DNA of 42,721 bases from assembly GCA_903925015.1 (NCBI GenBank), contig CAIYDY010000244.1, forward strand, positions 1-42,721, read 5' to 3'. Below are positions 1 to 7,859 of this stretch, piece by piece (the stretch's first letter is position 1; the number at the start of each line of letters is the position of its first letter). The notes beneath the pieces were generated by a model, which was not told the origin of the DNA, ran no database searches, and worked only from the letters and a program-made list of their open reading frames with translations. The position numbers and the translations under genes were made by a program. The DNA comes from an uncultured Acidobacteriia bacterium (GTDB lineage: Bacteria > Acidobacteriota > Terriglobia > Bryobacterales > Bryobacteraceae).

Positions 1-78
1 ATAATGAAAAGATAAAATTTGGTTCAAGTACGCCAAATATTTATGTCTTCATAATGTTTGATGCGGCACACTGGAACC
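1..78 (+). promoter_or_regulatory. AT-rich upstream region of the inositol-phosphate synthase gene
   Basis: These bases are strikingly AT-rich compared with the GC-rich genes around them, as expected for a promoter region. A -10-like hexamer CATAAT (5 of 6 matches to TATAAT) lies at 50-55, five bases before an in-frame ATG at 61. I found no convincing -35 box at a normal distance. The true upstream boundary is cut off by the window edge. Confidence 0.35.
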
Positions 79-1410
79 ATGCCAAACAACACGACCGGGC
101 GCGAAACCCCGGAGATCCGACCGGCCTCGGGCAAATTGGGCGTCCTGCTGCCCGGAATGGGCGCGGTCACCACAACTTTCATAGCCGGCGTGGAAGCCAT
201 CAAACTGGGACTTGCCAAGCCGATAGGTTCGTTGACCCAGATGGCCACCATCCGACTGGGGAAGCGGACGGACAACAATACTCCGCGCATCAAGGACTTT
301 CTCCCCTTGGCCGAACTGAACGACTTGGTCTTCGGCGGCTGGGACATTTTTGACGACGACTGCTACCAGGCGGCGACGCACGCCGGAGTGCTGGAAGCCG
401 GCATGCTGCAGCAGCTAAAGAAGCCGCTCGAAGCGATCAAGCCGATGCCTGCAGTGTTCGACCCCGAATACGTCAAACGCATCAACGGCCCGAACCAGAA
501 GCCGCCAGCCTCCAAGATGGAGCACGCCGAGATGCTGATGGAGGACATCCGCCGGTTCAAGGAAGAGAACGGCTGCTCGCGCTTGGTGATGGTGTGGTGT
601 GGTTCCACCGAGGTGTTCCACCTGCCGGCACCGGTGCACGCCACGATCGAGACCTTCGAGGAGGGTCTGCGCAACAACGACCCAGAGATCTCTCCCAGCC
701 AGATCTACGCTTACGCCGCACTGCGGATGGGTGTGCCGTACGCGAACGGCGCGCCGCACCTGACTACCGATGCCCCGGCGTTGACCGAGATGGCGCGCCA
801 AAACGGCGTGCCGATCTGCGGCAAGGACTTCAAGACGGGCCAAACGTTCATGAAGACTCTGATCGCGCCTGGCCTGAAATCGCGCATGCTGGGTGTGGCC
901 GGTTGGTTCTCGAGCAATATCCTAGGCAACCGGGATGGTGAAGTGTTGGATGATCCGGGCTCGTTCAAGTCCAAGGAGGAGTCGAAGCTGTCCGCCTTGG
1001 AACAGATTCTGCAGCCGGAACTCTACCCGGACTTGTACAGCAACATGTACCACAAGGTCCGGATCCACTACTACCCGCCGCGCGGCGACGCCAAGGAAGG
1101 CTGGGACAACATCGACATCTTTGGGTGGATGGGCTATCCGATGCAGATCAAGATCGATTTCCTCTGCCGGGATTCGATTCTCGCGGCCCCGCTGGTGCTG
1201 GATCTGGCGCTGTTCATGGATCTGGCGCAGCGCGCCGGAATGAAGGGTGTCCAAGAATGGCTCTCCTTCTTCTTCAAGGCGCCGATGACGGCACCGGGAT
1301 TGTATCCGGAGCACGACATCTTCATCCAGCTGATGAAGCTGAAGAACACGCTGCGGTGGATGAAGGGTGAGAGCCTGATCACCCACTTGGGGCTTGAGTA
1401 CTACGACTAA
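79..1410 (+). CDS. ino1: inositol-3-phosphate synthase (bacterial type)
   Basis: This enzyme converts glucose 6-phosphate to 1L-myo-inositol 1-phosphate with bound NAD, the entry step to inositol lipids and inositol-derived solutes; it is cytoplasmic. The N-terminal Rossmann segment has a glycine-rich turn (LLPGMGAVTTTF, about residues 23-34). The conserved substrate-binding stretch of the family is present in the second half: GKDFKTGQTFMKT, then NILGNRDGEVL, then FKSKEESK. At 443 residues it lies between short actinobacterial and long eukaryotic forms. ATG at 79 is chosen because the protein then starts shortly before the conserved fold; in-frame ATG 61 and TTG 58 are alternatives, and 61 would fit a leaderless mRNA. 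It is monocistronic, ending in a strong hairpin. Confidence 0.93.
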   Translation: MPNNTTGRETPEIRPASGKLGVLLPGMGAVTTTFIAGVEAIKLGLAKPIGSLTQMATIRLGKRTDNNTPRIKDFLPLAELNDLVFGGWDIFDDDCYQAATHAGVLEAGMLQQLKKPLEAIKPMPAVFDPEYVKRINGPNQKPPASKMEHAEMLMEDIRRFKEENGCSRLVMVWCGSTEVFHLPAPVHATIETFEEGLRNNDPEISPSQIYAYAALRMGVPYANGAPHLTTDAPALTEMARQNGVPICGKDFKTGQTFMKTLIAPGLKSRMLGVAGWFSSNILGNRDGEVLDDPGSFKSKEESKLSALEQILQPELYPDLYSNMYHKVRIHYYPPRGDAKEGWDNIDIFGWMGYPMQIKIDFLCRDSILAAPLVLDLALFMDLAQRAGMKGVQEWLSFFFKAPMTAPGLYPEHDIFIQLMKLKNTLRWMKGESLITHLGLEYYD

Positions 1411-1428
1411 GGCCGTCTACAAGAGAAA

Positions 1429-1465
1429 ATCCCTTCAAGCCACATCTTCGGTGGCTTGAAGGGAT
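1429..1465. terminator. bidirectional hairpin terminator between convergent genes
   Basis: A perfect 15-bp inverted repeat (1429-1443 and 1451-1465) with a 7-nt loop (ATCTTCG) sits between the stop of the plus-strand synthase at 1410 and the stop of the minus-strand DUF1080 gene at 1486. The left flank is A-rich, giving a modest U-tract for the minus strand; the right flank has only a few T residues. It probably ends transcription from both sides. Confidence 0.8.
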
Positions 1466-1485
1466 CTTGATTGCTCCGTGGCGAC

Positions 1486-2412
1486 TTACTTTCCTGGCAC
1501 GGCCACGGTAACATTCCTGAACTTCAGCCCACCCGTATGGTCGCCCTGAATATAAAACGGGCCCGGTTCGCCTTCGTTGGCATCCATGGCGCCGCCGGTG
1601 ATACCCTCGATCTCCTTGTGGTCGATCGTCAGCACCCCATTGCGTGTCACGGTAACGGTGCGACCGACGAACGTCACATCGAACGTCTCCCATTCGCCAG
1701 GCATCCGCTTCAATTCCTTGACCGGTGGAACACGACCATAAATCGAACCCATGCTGCGCTCGGGCGGCTCGGTTCCGGCGACTTCATATTCCAATTGCAA
1801 CTCGTACCGACCCCGCAGATAGAAGCCACTGTTGGCCTTATCGGGGCAGTTCACTTCGAAATGCAGCTTGAAGTCTGTGAATGACTTGGTGCTCTTGAGG
1901 TTGGCTCCGTGCTCCTCGTTGACCAGCAGGCCATCCTTCACCACCCAGTGGCTTTTGGTCGGGTCGCCAATCGGCTCCCAGCCAGCCAAGGACTTGCCGT
2001 CGAACAGCGGTTCCGGTTTTGCCCAGGTTTTCGGCTCGGAGCGCTTCAACTCGGGGGCTCGGACGCCGGTTAGAGGAATTGAACGGTCACCGGTCTTTTG
2101 GACTCCCACCAGCTTGCCGTCCTTGGCGTCGAGCTCCCAAGTTGTCGCTGGCCGACCGTTGGCCGCTGCACCCGCGACGAACTCCAAATGTGCGCCCTTG
2201 AGAGTGAAATCCTTCACGACATGCACATGTCCGCCAGTCGGTTGGAACCAGATTTCCGTGGCCTCGCCCTTCTGGGTGATCCCGAGCCAGTTTGCACGGG
2301 TGCCTCCCGGACCGGAAAGTGTGAAATCCCAGCGTCCAACAAGGGGACTATCCGCAGCCTGAAGGGCCAGCGGCAAAACGGCGAAAGCGGTCAGGGCAAT
2401 GTTCCAGCGCAT
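1486..2412 (-). CDS. secreted DUF1080 (3-keto-disaccharide hydrolase-like) protein
   Basis: The protein begins with a Sec signal peptide (MRWNIALTAFAVLPLALQAA). About 100 residues of beta-rich sequence (LVGRWDFTLSGPGG...) follow, then a DUF1080/concanavalin-like domain starting at EPLFDGKSLAGWEPIG and running to the end, with the typical SGFYLRGRYELQLEY core. Members of this domain family are found in exported carbohydrate-active proteins; some hydrolyse 3-keto-glycosides. Substrate here is unknown. The frame opens at 2451, adjoining the stop of the upstream gene (TAAATG), but ATG 2412 (or 2421) is preferred because it gives a clean signal peptide. It is probably co-transcribed with the secreted protein upstream, and it faces the synthase across a terminator. 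Confidence 0.85.
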   Translation of the reverse strand: MRWNIALTAFAVLPLALQAADSPLVGRWDFTLSGPGGTRANWLGITQKGEATEIWFQPTGGHVHVVKDFTLKGAHLEFVAGAAANGRPATTWELDAKDGKLVGVQKTGDRSIPLTGVRAPELKRSEPKTWAKPEPLFDGKSLAGWEPIGDPTKSHWVVKDGLLVNEEHGANLKSTKSFTDFKLHFEVNCPDKANSGFYLRGRYELQLEYEVAGTEPPERSMGSIYGRVPPVKELKRMPGEWETFDVTFVGRTVTVTRNGVLTIDHKEIEGITGGAMDANEGEPGPFYIQGDHTGGLKFRNVTVAVPGK

Positions 2413-2451
2413 ATGGGGCATTCTACCAGCGTCCACGCACGCCGGTCGCAT

Positions 2452-3111
2452 TTACGGTTGCAGCGCGACGGTGGCCTTGCCAGCCGGACCCGCATACACA
2501 AGTTCCACGGACTTCATTCCCTTGACCTTGCCCGAATATTGGAAGTAGATCAAACCGGCAACGGGAAGGGCACGGTCACCCTCCGGCAGTGAGGCCTTCT
2601 GCACCTTCAATTCCATGGCGCGGCGGGTTTCGATGGGCATCTTGGGCGGAGGTGGGGGTGGATCTCCCTGTCCGCCACCGCCGCCACCGCTGCCGGCGAC
2701 GCTGGTTTTCGATTTCGCGACGATGGTGGCCACCGTCGCCTCCCATTCCGGGTCTTTCAGTGATTTGACCACCAAGCCATAGGGTTGGGCGGGCATCGGG
2801 ACCTTCTTACCGTTCACGCGGAGCGAAAAATCCTCGGGTGACAGCACGATCCTGGAACCGGGGGATCCAAACAACCCTAGTTCCACCACGATATAGTCTT
2901 CACTGGTGAAGGTGGCCTCCGGGGTCGGCACGCCGTGGCCCGCAAGCTCGGCCCCTATGGTGATTTGGCCAGCCTTGCCCTGCGATTGGTACTCGGCTGG
3001 TGAGATCCGCGGCGGAATGCCTTGAACCACCTGTCCGGGCTTCTGTGCGGGCAGGCTCAATGCGGTTGCGAGGATGCCGATGGCGGCTACGGGGACGTTC
3101 AGGAATCGCAT
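2452..3111 (-). CDS. hypothetical secreted protein with Gly/Pro-rich linker
   Basis: I do not recognise a named family. The 219-residue protein has a signal peptide (MRFLNVPVAAIGILATALSLPAQ). Next comes a region with beta-strand character containing VVELGLFG and FSLRVNGKKVPM, resembling exported acidobacterial proteins that carry short pre-defined property domains. A low-complexity linker of six glycines and then six prolines follows around residues 140-160, and then a C-terminal domain ending VELVYAGPAGKATVALQP. ATG 3111 is chosen over TTG 3123 because it starts the signal peptide directly. It is divergent from the Hsp70-like gene and likely heads a two-gene operon with the DUF1080 gene. Confidence 0.75.
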   Translation of the reverse strand: MRFLNVPVAAIGILATALSLPAQKPGQVVQGIPPRISPAEYQSQGKAGQITIGAELAGHGVPTPEATFTSEDYIVVELGLFGSPGSRIVLSPEDFSLRVNGKKVPMPAQPYGLVVKSLKDPEWEATVATIVAKSKTSVAGSGGGGGGQGDPPPPPPKMPIETRRAMELKVQKASLPEGDRALPVAGLIYFQYSGKVKGMKSVELVYAGPAGKATVALQP

Positions 3112-3148
3112 GTCTCCGCCCAACTTACCACGGTCGGAGTGTCCCGCT

Positions 3149-3157
3149 TGTTAAAAT
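3149..3157 (+). promoter_or_regulatory. possible extended -10 element for the Hsp70-like gene
   Basis: TGTTAAAAT matches an extended -10 (TG, one base, then TAAAAT with 5 of 6 matches). It would start transcription about 35-40 nt before ATG 3201. No good -35 box is visible, which is tolerable for extended -10 promoters. It lies in the 89-bp divergent intergenic region. Confidence 0.35.
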
Positions 3158-3200
3158 CAAATCAAGCTTTGCAACCTCCCACCGTATTTCCCGGTATTTC

Positions 3201-4490
3201 ATGAGCGCCGCGGCCGTCGGCATCGACTTTGGCACCACCAACAGTTCCGTCGCCATGGCCACCGGGTCGGGCGATGTGCTGCTTGCGCGGTTCCCCTATT
3301 TAGGCGCGACCACCGATTCCTACCGGTCCCTCTTATATTTGGAACAGACGAAGGAGCGCGGTGCGAGCACACTGCGCTCCTGGACCGGGCCGGAGGGAAT
3401 CGAAAGGTACTTGGCGGCTGAGACCAAGGGCCGGCTGATCCAGTCGCTGAAATCCTTCCTGACGAACCGCACCCTGCAAAGCACGGAGGTTTTCGGCCGC
3501 CGCCAGACAATCGAAAGCCTGATTGCCCGGATCCTGCGGGATCTGCGCGAGAAAGCTGGGCGGCAGTTTGGTGCCGAAATTACAGCTGCTGTCGTGGGGC
3601 GTCCCGTACGCTTCGTTGGCTCTGAATCCGATGAGGACGACACCTATGCAGAGGGGCGCCTGCGGGACGCCTTCGGTGCGGCTGGCTTCGAGTCGGTCGA
3701 ATTCGAGCCCGAACCCGTCGCGGCAGCCCACTATTACGATTCCGGGCTGGACCACGACGAACTGATCCTGATTGGCGACTTCGGCGGCGGCACCAGCGAC
3801 TTTTCGTTGATCCGCGTGGGGCCTGGAGTGCGGAAACGTGGTCGGCAGCCTTCGGATTTGCTGGGCAACGCGGGCGTGGGGCTGGCAGGTGATGCCTTCG
3901 ATGCCAAGATCGTCAAGCACCTGGTGTCACCCGCGCTGGGTGCGGGGACGTTCCTGAAGTCGGTCGGGAAGACGCTTCCCGTGCCCTCCTGGGTCTATTC
4001 GAAGTTGGAACGCTGGCACCACTTGTCGTTCCTCCGCTCGCATGAGACGCTGCATATGCTGAAAAGCGTCCAGAAACAGGCGATCGAGGGCGAGCGCATT
4101 GCCAACCTGCTGCATTTGATTACGGAGGACCTCGGCTACCATCTGCACCAGTCGGTGCAACGGACGAAGGTTGCGCTTTCCGGTAATGCGGAAGCGGAAT
4201 TCCACTTTGACGATGGCGTGATCAGTTTGAATGAGAATGTGGCGCGTGCCGATTTCGAGGATTGGATCGGCGAGGAGCTAGAGTTGCTGGAGACCTGCGT
4301 GGATGGTCTCCTGGCAAAGGCCGGGGTGGACGCGGGCGATGTCGATATGGTCTTCCTGACGGGCGGCACCTCCTTCGTGCCTGCGGTACGACGTATTTTC
4401 GAGAGCCGGTTTGGGGCGGAGCGGATTCGCACCGGGAACGAATTTACCTCCGTGGCGCGCGGACTGGCCTTGAGGGCCGACCGCCACTAA
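3201..4490 (+). CDS. Hsp70-family ATPase, YegD-like (nucleotide-binding domain only)
   Basis: The protein has the actin/Hsp70 ATPase signatures in order: phosphate-1 motif GIDFGTTNSS (residues 7-16), phosphate-2 motif GDFGGGTSDF (about 192-201) and the adenosine motif FLTGGTSFVPAVRRIF (about 385-400). At 429 residues it stops after the ATPase domain; the peptide-binding domain of DnaK is absent, as in E. coli YegD. It may therefore be a specialised or partner-dependent chaperone; no partner gene is nearby. The reading frame is open upstream to 3000, but that part overlaps the divergent secreted-protein gene and does not look like Hsp70, so ATG 3201 is used. No clear Shine-Dalgarno precedes it. 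It converges with the beta-lactamase gene, 3 nt apart. Confidence 0.9.
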   Translation: MSAAAVGIDFGTTNSSVAMATGSGDVLLARFPYLGATTDSYRSLLYLEQTKERGASTLRSWTGPEGIERYLAAETKGRLIQSLKSFLTNRTLQSTEVFGRRQTIESLIARILRDLREKAGRQFGAEITAAVVGRPVRFVGSESDEDDTYAEGRLRDAFGAAGFESVEFEPEPVAAAHYYDSGLDHDELILIGDFGGGTSDFSLIRVGPGVRKRGRQPSDLLGNAGVGLAGDAFDAKIVKHLVSPALGAGTFLKSVGKTLPVPSWVYSKLERWHHLSFLRSHETLHMLKSVQKQAIEGERIANLLHLITEDLGYHLHQSVQRTKVALSGNAEAEFHFDDGVISLNENVARADFEDWIGEELELLETCVDGLLAKAGVDAGDVDMVFLTGGTSFVPAVRRIFESRFGAERIRTGNEFTSVARGLALRADRH

Positions 4491-4493
4491 CCG

Positions 4494-5351
4494 CTACTTC
4501 CCGGACTGCTGTTCAGCCAGTTTTTGGCGGTACGCAGCGGCCCGTTCCGCGATCGTGCTGCGGTACCCGTCTGGATCGATCCACACGGAATCGCCCTGCT
4601 TGGGCTGGCGGGCCAATTTTTCGAGCATTCCGAAGTAGGCACCGTGGGCTCCGAGGAAGATATCGCAAGGCAGTTTGGCGAGGAATGCGAAGGTGTGGTC
4701 GAAGTCGCTCGTAATCGTCGGATATCCCGCCGGCCGCCCATGTCCCGGGACGAGTCGAACGTCTGGATTGATTGACAGGCCTCCGACGATTACAACGTTG
4801 AGGGCGCGGGTTCCATCTTTCGTCTGCATTGTCCAGGTTGTACAGCCCTTGGTGTGTCCTGCGGTCCTGTGCGCGGTGACGGTGGCGCCTCCCAGCGACA
4901 CCGTGTCGTTGTCTCGCAAAATTCGGTCCACGCGGGCGATTGGGAAGTGCGGTAAAGTTTGGTCGTAGTCGGTGGCGCCGCCGCTGCGAACTACATCCAC
5001 ATCGCCGTCCATCACCATGTGTTTGGCATGGGTCTCGCGGATCACTTGCGCGGCTCCGGCGGCGTGGTCGTAATGTGCTTGGCTGCTCAGGAGGATCTTT
5101 GTGTCCGCCCACCGGAAGCCGAGTTGCTCCACACTCTTCCGAATCTGCGGGGGCGAGGATTCGAGATTGGCGTTGATCAGGATGTTGCCCTTGGGCGTGG
5201 CCACCAGATAGGCCGCCAGATCCCGCGAGCCAACGTAATACAGGTTGCCCGAAATCCGAAACGGGGCGATTGGAGTGGTCCAATCGGCCGGTATAGCGGC
5301 GGCTGCGCTTCCCGCGAGGGCTAGCAGTAGGAGGGAGATCCGGGTGGGCAT
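4494..5351 (-). CDS. subclass B3 metallo-beta-lactamase, Gln-variant (GOB-type) zinc site
   Basis: This is an exported MBL-fold hydrolase: signal peptide (MPTRISLLLLALAGSAAAA), then a B3-like body. The canonical zinc motif HxHxDH reads Q91-A-H93-Y-D95-H96, so the first zinc-1 histidine (His116 in standard numbering) is glutamine, as known for GOB enzymes. The remaining ligands are present: H166 in TAGHTKGCTTW and H236 in FLGAHGAYF. Length 285 fits B3 enzymes with their leader. The expected role is periplasmic hydrolysis of beta-lactams, but many environmental B3-like proteins are untested and another amide or lactone substrate is possible. ATG 5351 starts the signal peptide. Stand-alone gene, divergent from the methyltransferase. 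Confidence 0.88.
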   Translation of the reverse strand: MPTRISLLLLALAGSAAAAIPADWTTPIAPFRISGNLYYVGSRDLAAYLVATPKGNILINANLESSPPQIRKSVEQLGFRWADTKILLSSQAHYDHAAGAAQVIRETHAKHMVMDGDVDVVRSGGATDYDQTLPHFPIARVDRILRDNDTVSLGGATVTAHRTAGHTKGCTTWTMQTKDGTRALNVVIVGGLSINPDVRLVPGHGRPAGYPTITSDFDHTFAFLAKLPCDIFLGAHGAYFGMLEKLARQPKQGDSVWIDPDGYRSTIAERAAAYRQKLAEQQSGK

Positions 5352-5390
5352 TGCCTGATTATTGCAAACCTGGTGTTAGCATCGAAGGCA

Positions 5391-5999
5391 ATGACCCCAC
5401 TCCAAGAGCAGTTCGGCCAGATTGACATCTACCTGTTTGACCAGTTGCTGAAGGGCAATATCGTGCCGGGGATGAAAATTTTGGATGCCGGGTGCGGTGG
5501 TGGCCGGAATTTGGTGTACCTGCTGCGCGAGGGGTATGATGTGTTCGCGGCCGATCTGGATGCGCCGTCCGTGGCGGCAGTCCGGGCCATGGCAAAGAAA
5601 TTCGCGCCGTCGTTGCCGGATTCGAATTTCCGGGTGGAACCGGTGGAGCAGATGACGTTCGACGATGCCTGCGCCGATGTCGTGATCAGCAATACCGTGC
5701 TCCACTTTGCGAAGGACGATGCTCAGTTCGAGGCGATGTTGGCAGGGTCATGGCGCGTTCTCAAGCCGGGCGGGCTGTTCTTCTGCAGGATCGGTTCGAC
5801 GATCGGGATGGAGACACAGGTGGAGCGGATCGCCGGTCGCCGGTTCCGTTCGCCGGACGGCTCGGAGCGGTATCTGGCAGACGTCGAGTTTCTGCTGGCG
5901 CTCACCGAACTGCTGGGCGGGGAAATGGTGGAGACGTTGAAGACCACGGTGGTCCACAATCAGCGTGCCATGACCACGTGGGTCTTGCGCAAGCGATGA
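5391..5999 (+). CDS. class I SAM-dependent methyltransferase (TehB-like)
   Basis: The Rossmann methyltransferase core is clear: motif I ILDAGCGGGRN (about residues 29-39), an acidic residue pair at the end of strand 2 (FAADLDAPS), motif II/III region DDACADVVISNTVLHF, and a post-III WRVLKPGGLFFCRIG. The closest type is the small stand-alone TehB/UbiE-like group; the methyl acceptor cannot be told from sequence. ATG 5391 is taken as start (202 residues); a GTG at 5373 in frame would add six residues. The gene is divergent from the beta-lactamase with only 39 bp between starts and converges with the M55 peptidase one base apart. Confidence 0.85.
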   Translation: MTPLQEQFGQIDIYLFDQLLKGNIVPGMKILDAGCGGGRNLVYLLREGYDVFAADLDAPSVAAVRAMAKKFAPSLPDSNFRVEPVEQMTFDDACADVVISNTVLHFAKDDAQFEAMLAGSWRVLKPGGLFFCRIGSTIGMETQVERIAGRRFRSPDGSERYLADVEFLLALTELLGGEMVETLKTTVVHNQRAMTTWVLRKR

Positions 6000-6000
6000 T

Positions 6001-6822
6001 CTAGGGCTTTCCCAGCCAAGCCTCATATGCGTCAAGCACTGTAGCGCCGCGGTACGTGACGATCCGGCCGGCTGTTTCGCCGGGTCCGGGTTTGTACTCG
6101 AAGACCAATTCAATGGGCCCGGGAATCTTCCAGGGGTTGAAGTCCCGCGCGTGAGCCACGGCTGTGCGCGCGGCCTCGCGGATCTTTTGTTTAGCCACCT
6201 CGTGCGACAGGCTCAGCGATAACATCTTTCCGGCAAGTCTCTTCACCGCCACCGTCGACGCTTTTGGCTGCAGGGCTGTTATCTCCAAGCAGGCAGCTTC
6301 ATCACCCGACAGCATGATGACCGGGATGCCGAAGTATCCGGCAATGGCCGCGACCTGCCCCATTTCGCCTACTTCACGGTCGTTCAGGGTCAGCCGCTTC
6401 ACGGAAAAGCTTTGCGTATGCGCCAGCACGGCGTTCTTCGTCCCCGCCATCGCGTGCTGACCCACGAACATGACGCCGTCGTACAGTTTTTCCGAGAAGT
6501 AGTAGTTGGCTGGTGTCGGCTTGCCCTGGATCAGCCTGGCCTTCGGGTGGATTTCGTCCACCGACAGGGTGCGGCTGCCGTCATGCCCATCCCAAATCAC
6601 GATTTCCCCCGCGCCAGCCAGCAGTGCGCCCTCGACCGCAGCGTTCACCTCGCCAGTCAAAATCTTGCGCGATTCCATGTAGCGCCGCTGTCCGGGGAGC
6701 AGTTGTTCGTCGGCATCGTTCACGCCGCCAACGCCTTCCAAGTCGGTCACAATCAGAATCTTCGGACCCTGTCCGAAACACACACCAGCGATGAACAGAA
6801 TCCCCGCCATGAGTCGCCGCAC
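6001..6822 (-). CDS. M55 family D-aminopeptidase (DppA-like), exported
   Basis: The zinc-peptidase ligands of B. subtilis DppA can be aligned by spacing: D27 and E29 (TDLEGVGG), H80 (WDGHDGS), H123 (GQHAMAGT) and E153 (EVGEMGQ), with H135 (LAHTQSF) matching the catalytic histidine. DppA cleaves D-amino acids from short peptides. Unlike cytoplasmic DppA, this protein has a hydrophobic leader (MAGILFIAGVCFGQG), so it probably acts in the periplasm, perhaps on cell-wall-derived peptides. GTG 6822 is preferred because GGGAGG lies four bases upstream; ATG 6855 and ATG 6810 are alternatives. Stand-alone, divergent from the ABC transporter. Confidence 0.88.
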   Translation of the reverse strand: MRRLMAGILFIAGVCFGQGPKILIVTDLEGVGGVNDADEQLLPGQRRYMESRKILTGEVNAAVEGALLAGAGEIVIWDGHDGSRTLSVDEIHPKARLIQGKPTPANYYFSEKLYDGVMFVGQHAMAGTKNAVLAHTQSFSVKRLTLNDREVGEMGQVAAIAGYFGIPVIMLSGDEAACLEITALQPKASTVAVKRLAGKMLSLSLSHEVAKQKIREAARTAVAHARDFNPWKIPGPIELVFEYKPGPGETAGRIVTYRGATVLDAYEAWLGKP

Positions 6823-6826
6823 AATA

Positions 6827-6832
6827 CCTCCC
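6827..6832 (-). promoter_or_regulatory. ribosome binding site fixing the GTG start of the M55 gene
   Basis: On the minus strand GGGAGG is followed by TATT and then GTG (6822-6820). A strong Shine-Dalgarno is unusual in this window, and here it lies downstream of the longer in-frame ATG at 6855, arguing that the longer form is not made. Confidence 0.6.
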
Positions 6833-6929
6833 GGTAGAAACCACATTCTACCCATCCAAAATTTTCGACCGTTCGCGCCTCTTTTCGAACACCAGTGGTG
6901 CGGATTCCGTTACTCTGGTGGCGGGACAT

Positions 6930-7859
6930 ATGAGTGAAGAACTGGCAATATCCGTACGCGGGTTACGAAAGAGTTACGGTGACTTCGAAGCCGTCCGGGG
7001 ACTTGACTTCGAGGTTCGAAACGGCGAAGTTTTTGGACTGCTCGGACCCAACGGGGCGGGAAAAACCACGACCATCGAGATCTTGGAAGGCATCCGGCAA
7101 CGGACTGCGGGCGACGTTCTGGTTCTTGGGTTCGACCCCGACAAGCAGAAGCAGCTCCTGAAGGACCGGATCGGCGTCTGCCTCCAAGCAACCAACCTGC
7201 CGGCGAAAATCCGGGTCCATGAGGCGCTCGTCCTCTTCGGCGCGCTCTACAGCCGGATGCTGAGTCCCACAGACCTGCTGAAGCGCCTGCAACTCTGGGA
7301 CAAGCGTGATGCCTTCTTCGAAACACTCTCCGGTGGGCAGAAACAGCGGCTGGCCATCGCGCTGGGACTGATCAACGACCCGAATCTACTGTTTCTCGAC
7401 GAGCCCTCCACAGGCCTCGACCCCCAGGTGCGCCTTGAGATCCACTCCCTGATCCAGGATCTGCGCAACGAGAAGCGGACGATCCTGATGACCACGCACT
7501 ACATCGAGGAGGCCGAGCGGTTGTGCGATCGGGTCGCGATTGTCGACGCAGGCAAGGTGATCGCCATCGGTTCGCCGCGCGAGCTGATGGAAAAGAGCGC
7601 GGGGAAATCGACGATTGAGATTGAGTGTTCAGTATCGCTGCTGGGCCGCGCGATTCCGCAATGGCCGGAAGCGACGGACGCGAAACTGGCGGACAATCCG
7701 CGCCGCATGGTGGTCCACTCCACCAAGCCCGCGCGCACCCTTGTGGAAATGATCAAGTGGGTGGAATCCGAGGGGCTCGAACTGGAGGACGTGCACCTCA
7801 GTCGGCCCACACTGGAAGACGTCTTCATCGAATTGACCGGCAAGAGGCTGAGAGACTAA
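6930..7859 (+). CDS. ABC transporter ATP-binding protein
   Basis: Complete ABC ATPase of 309 residues: Walker A GPNGAGKT (39-46), signature LSGGQKQR (133-140), Walker B LLFLDEPSTGLD (153-164) and switch histidine H190. The C-terminal 100 residues (beginning near VDAGKVIAIGSP) form the extension typical of DrrA/CcmA-type exporter ATPases. ATG 6930 is chosen over GTG 6918 because it begins the usual N-terminus. The stop codon overlaps the start of the permease gene (TAATG), so the two are translationally coupled and should form one exporter. Drug, lipid or polysaccharide export are all possible; sequence does not decide. Confidence 0.93.
   Translation: MSEELAISVRGLRKSYGDFEAVRGLDFEVRNGEVFGLLGPNGAGKTTTIEILEGIRQRTAGDVLVLGFDPDKQKQLLKDRIGVCLQATNLPAKIRVHEALVLFGALYSRMLSPTDLLKRLQLWDKRDAFFETLSGGQKQRLAIALGLINDPNLLFLDEPSTGLDPQVRLEIHSLIQDLRNEKRTILMTTHYIEEAERLCDRVAIVDAGKVIAIGSPRELMEKSAGKSTIEIECSVSLLGRAIPQWPEATDAKLADNPRRMVVHSTKPARTLVEMIKWVESEGLELEDVHLSRPTLEDVFIELTGKRLRD

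Noticed and set aside
2640-2700. GC-skewed simple sequence in the secreted protein gene
   Set aside because: It simply encodes the Gly6/Pro6 linker; not a separate repeat element.
3000-3200. 67-residue N-terminal extension of the Hsp70-like protein
   Set aside because: It overlaps the divergent secreted-protein gene and precedes the universal Hsp70 start; no homology seen.
3182-3200. Short direct repeat CCGTATTTC/CCGGTATTTC before the Hsp70-like start
   Set aside because: Only two imperfect copies of about 9 bp; not distinguishable from chance and no known operator matches.
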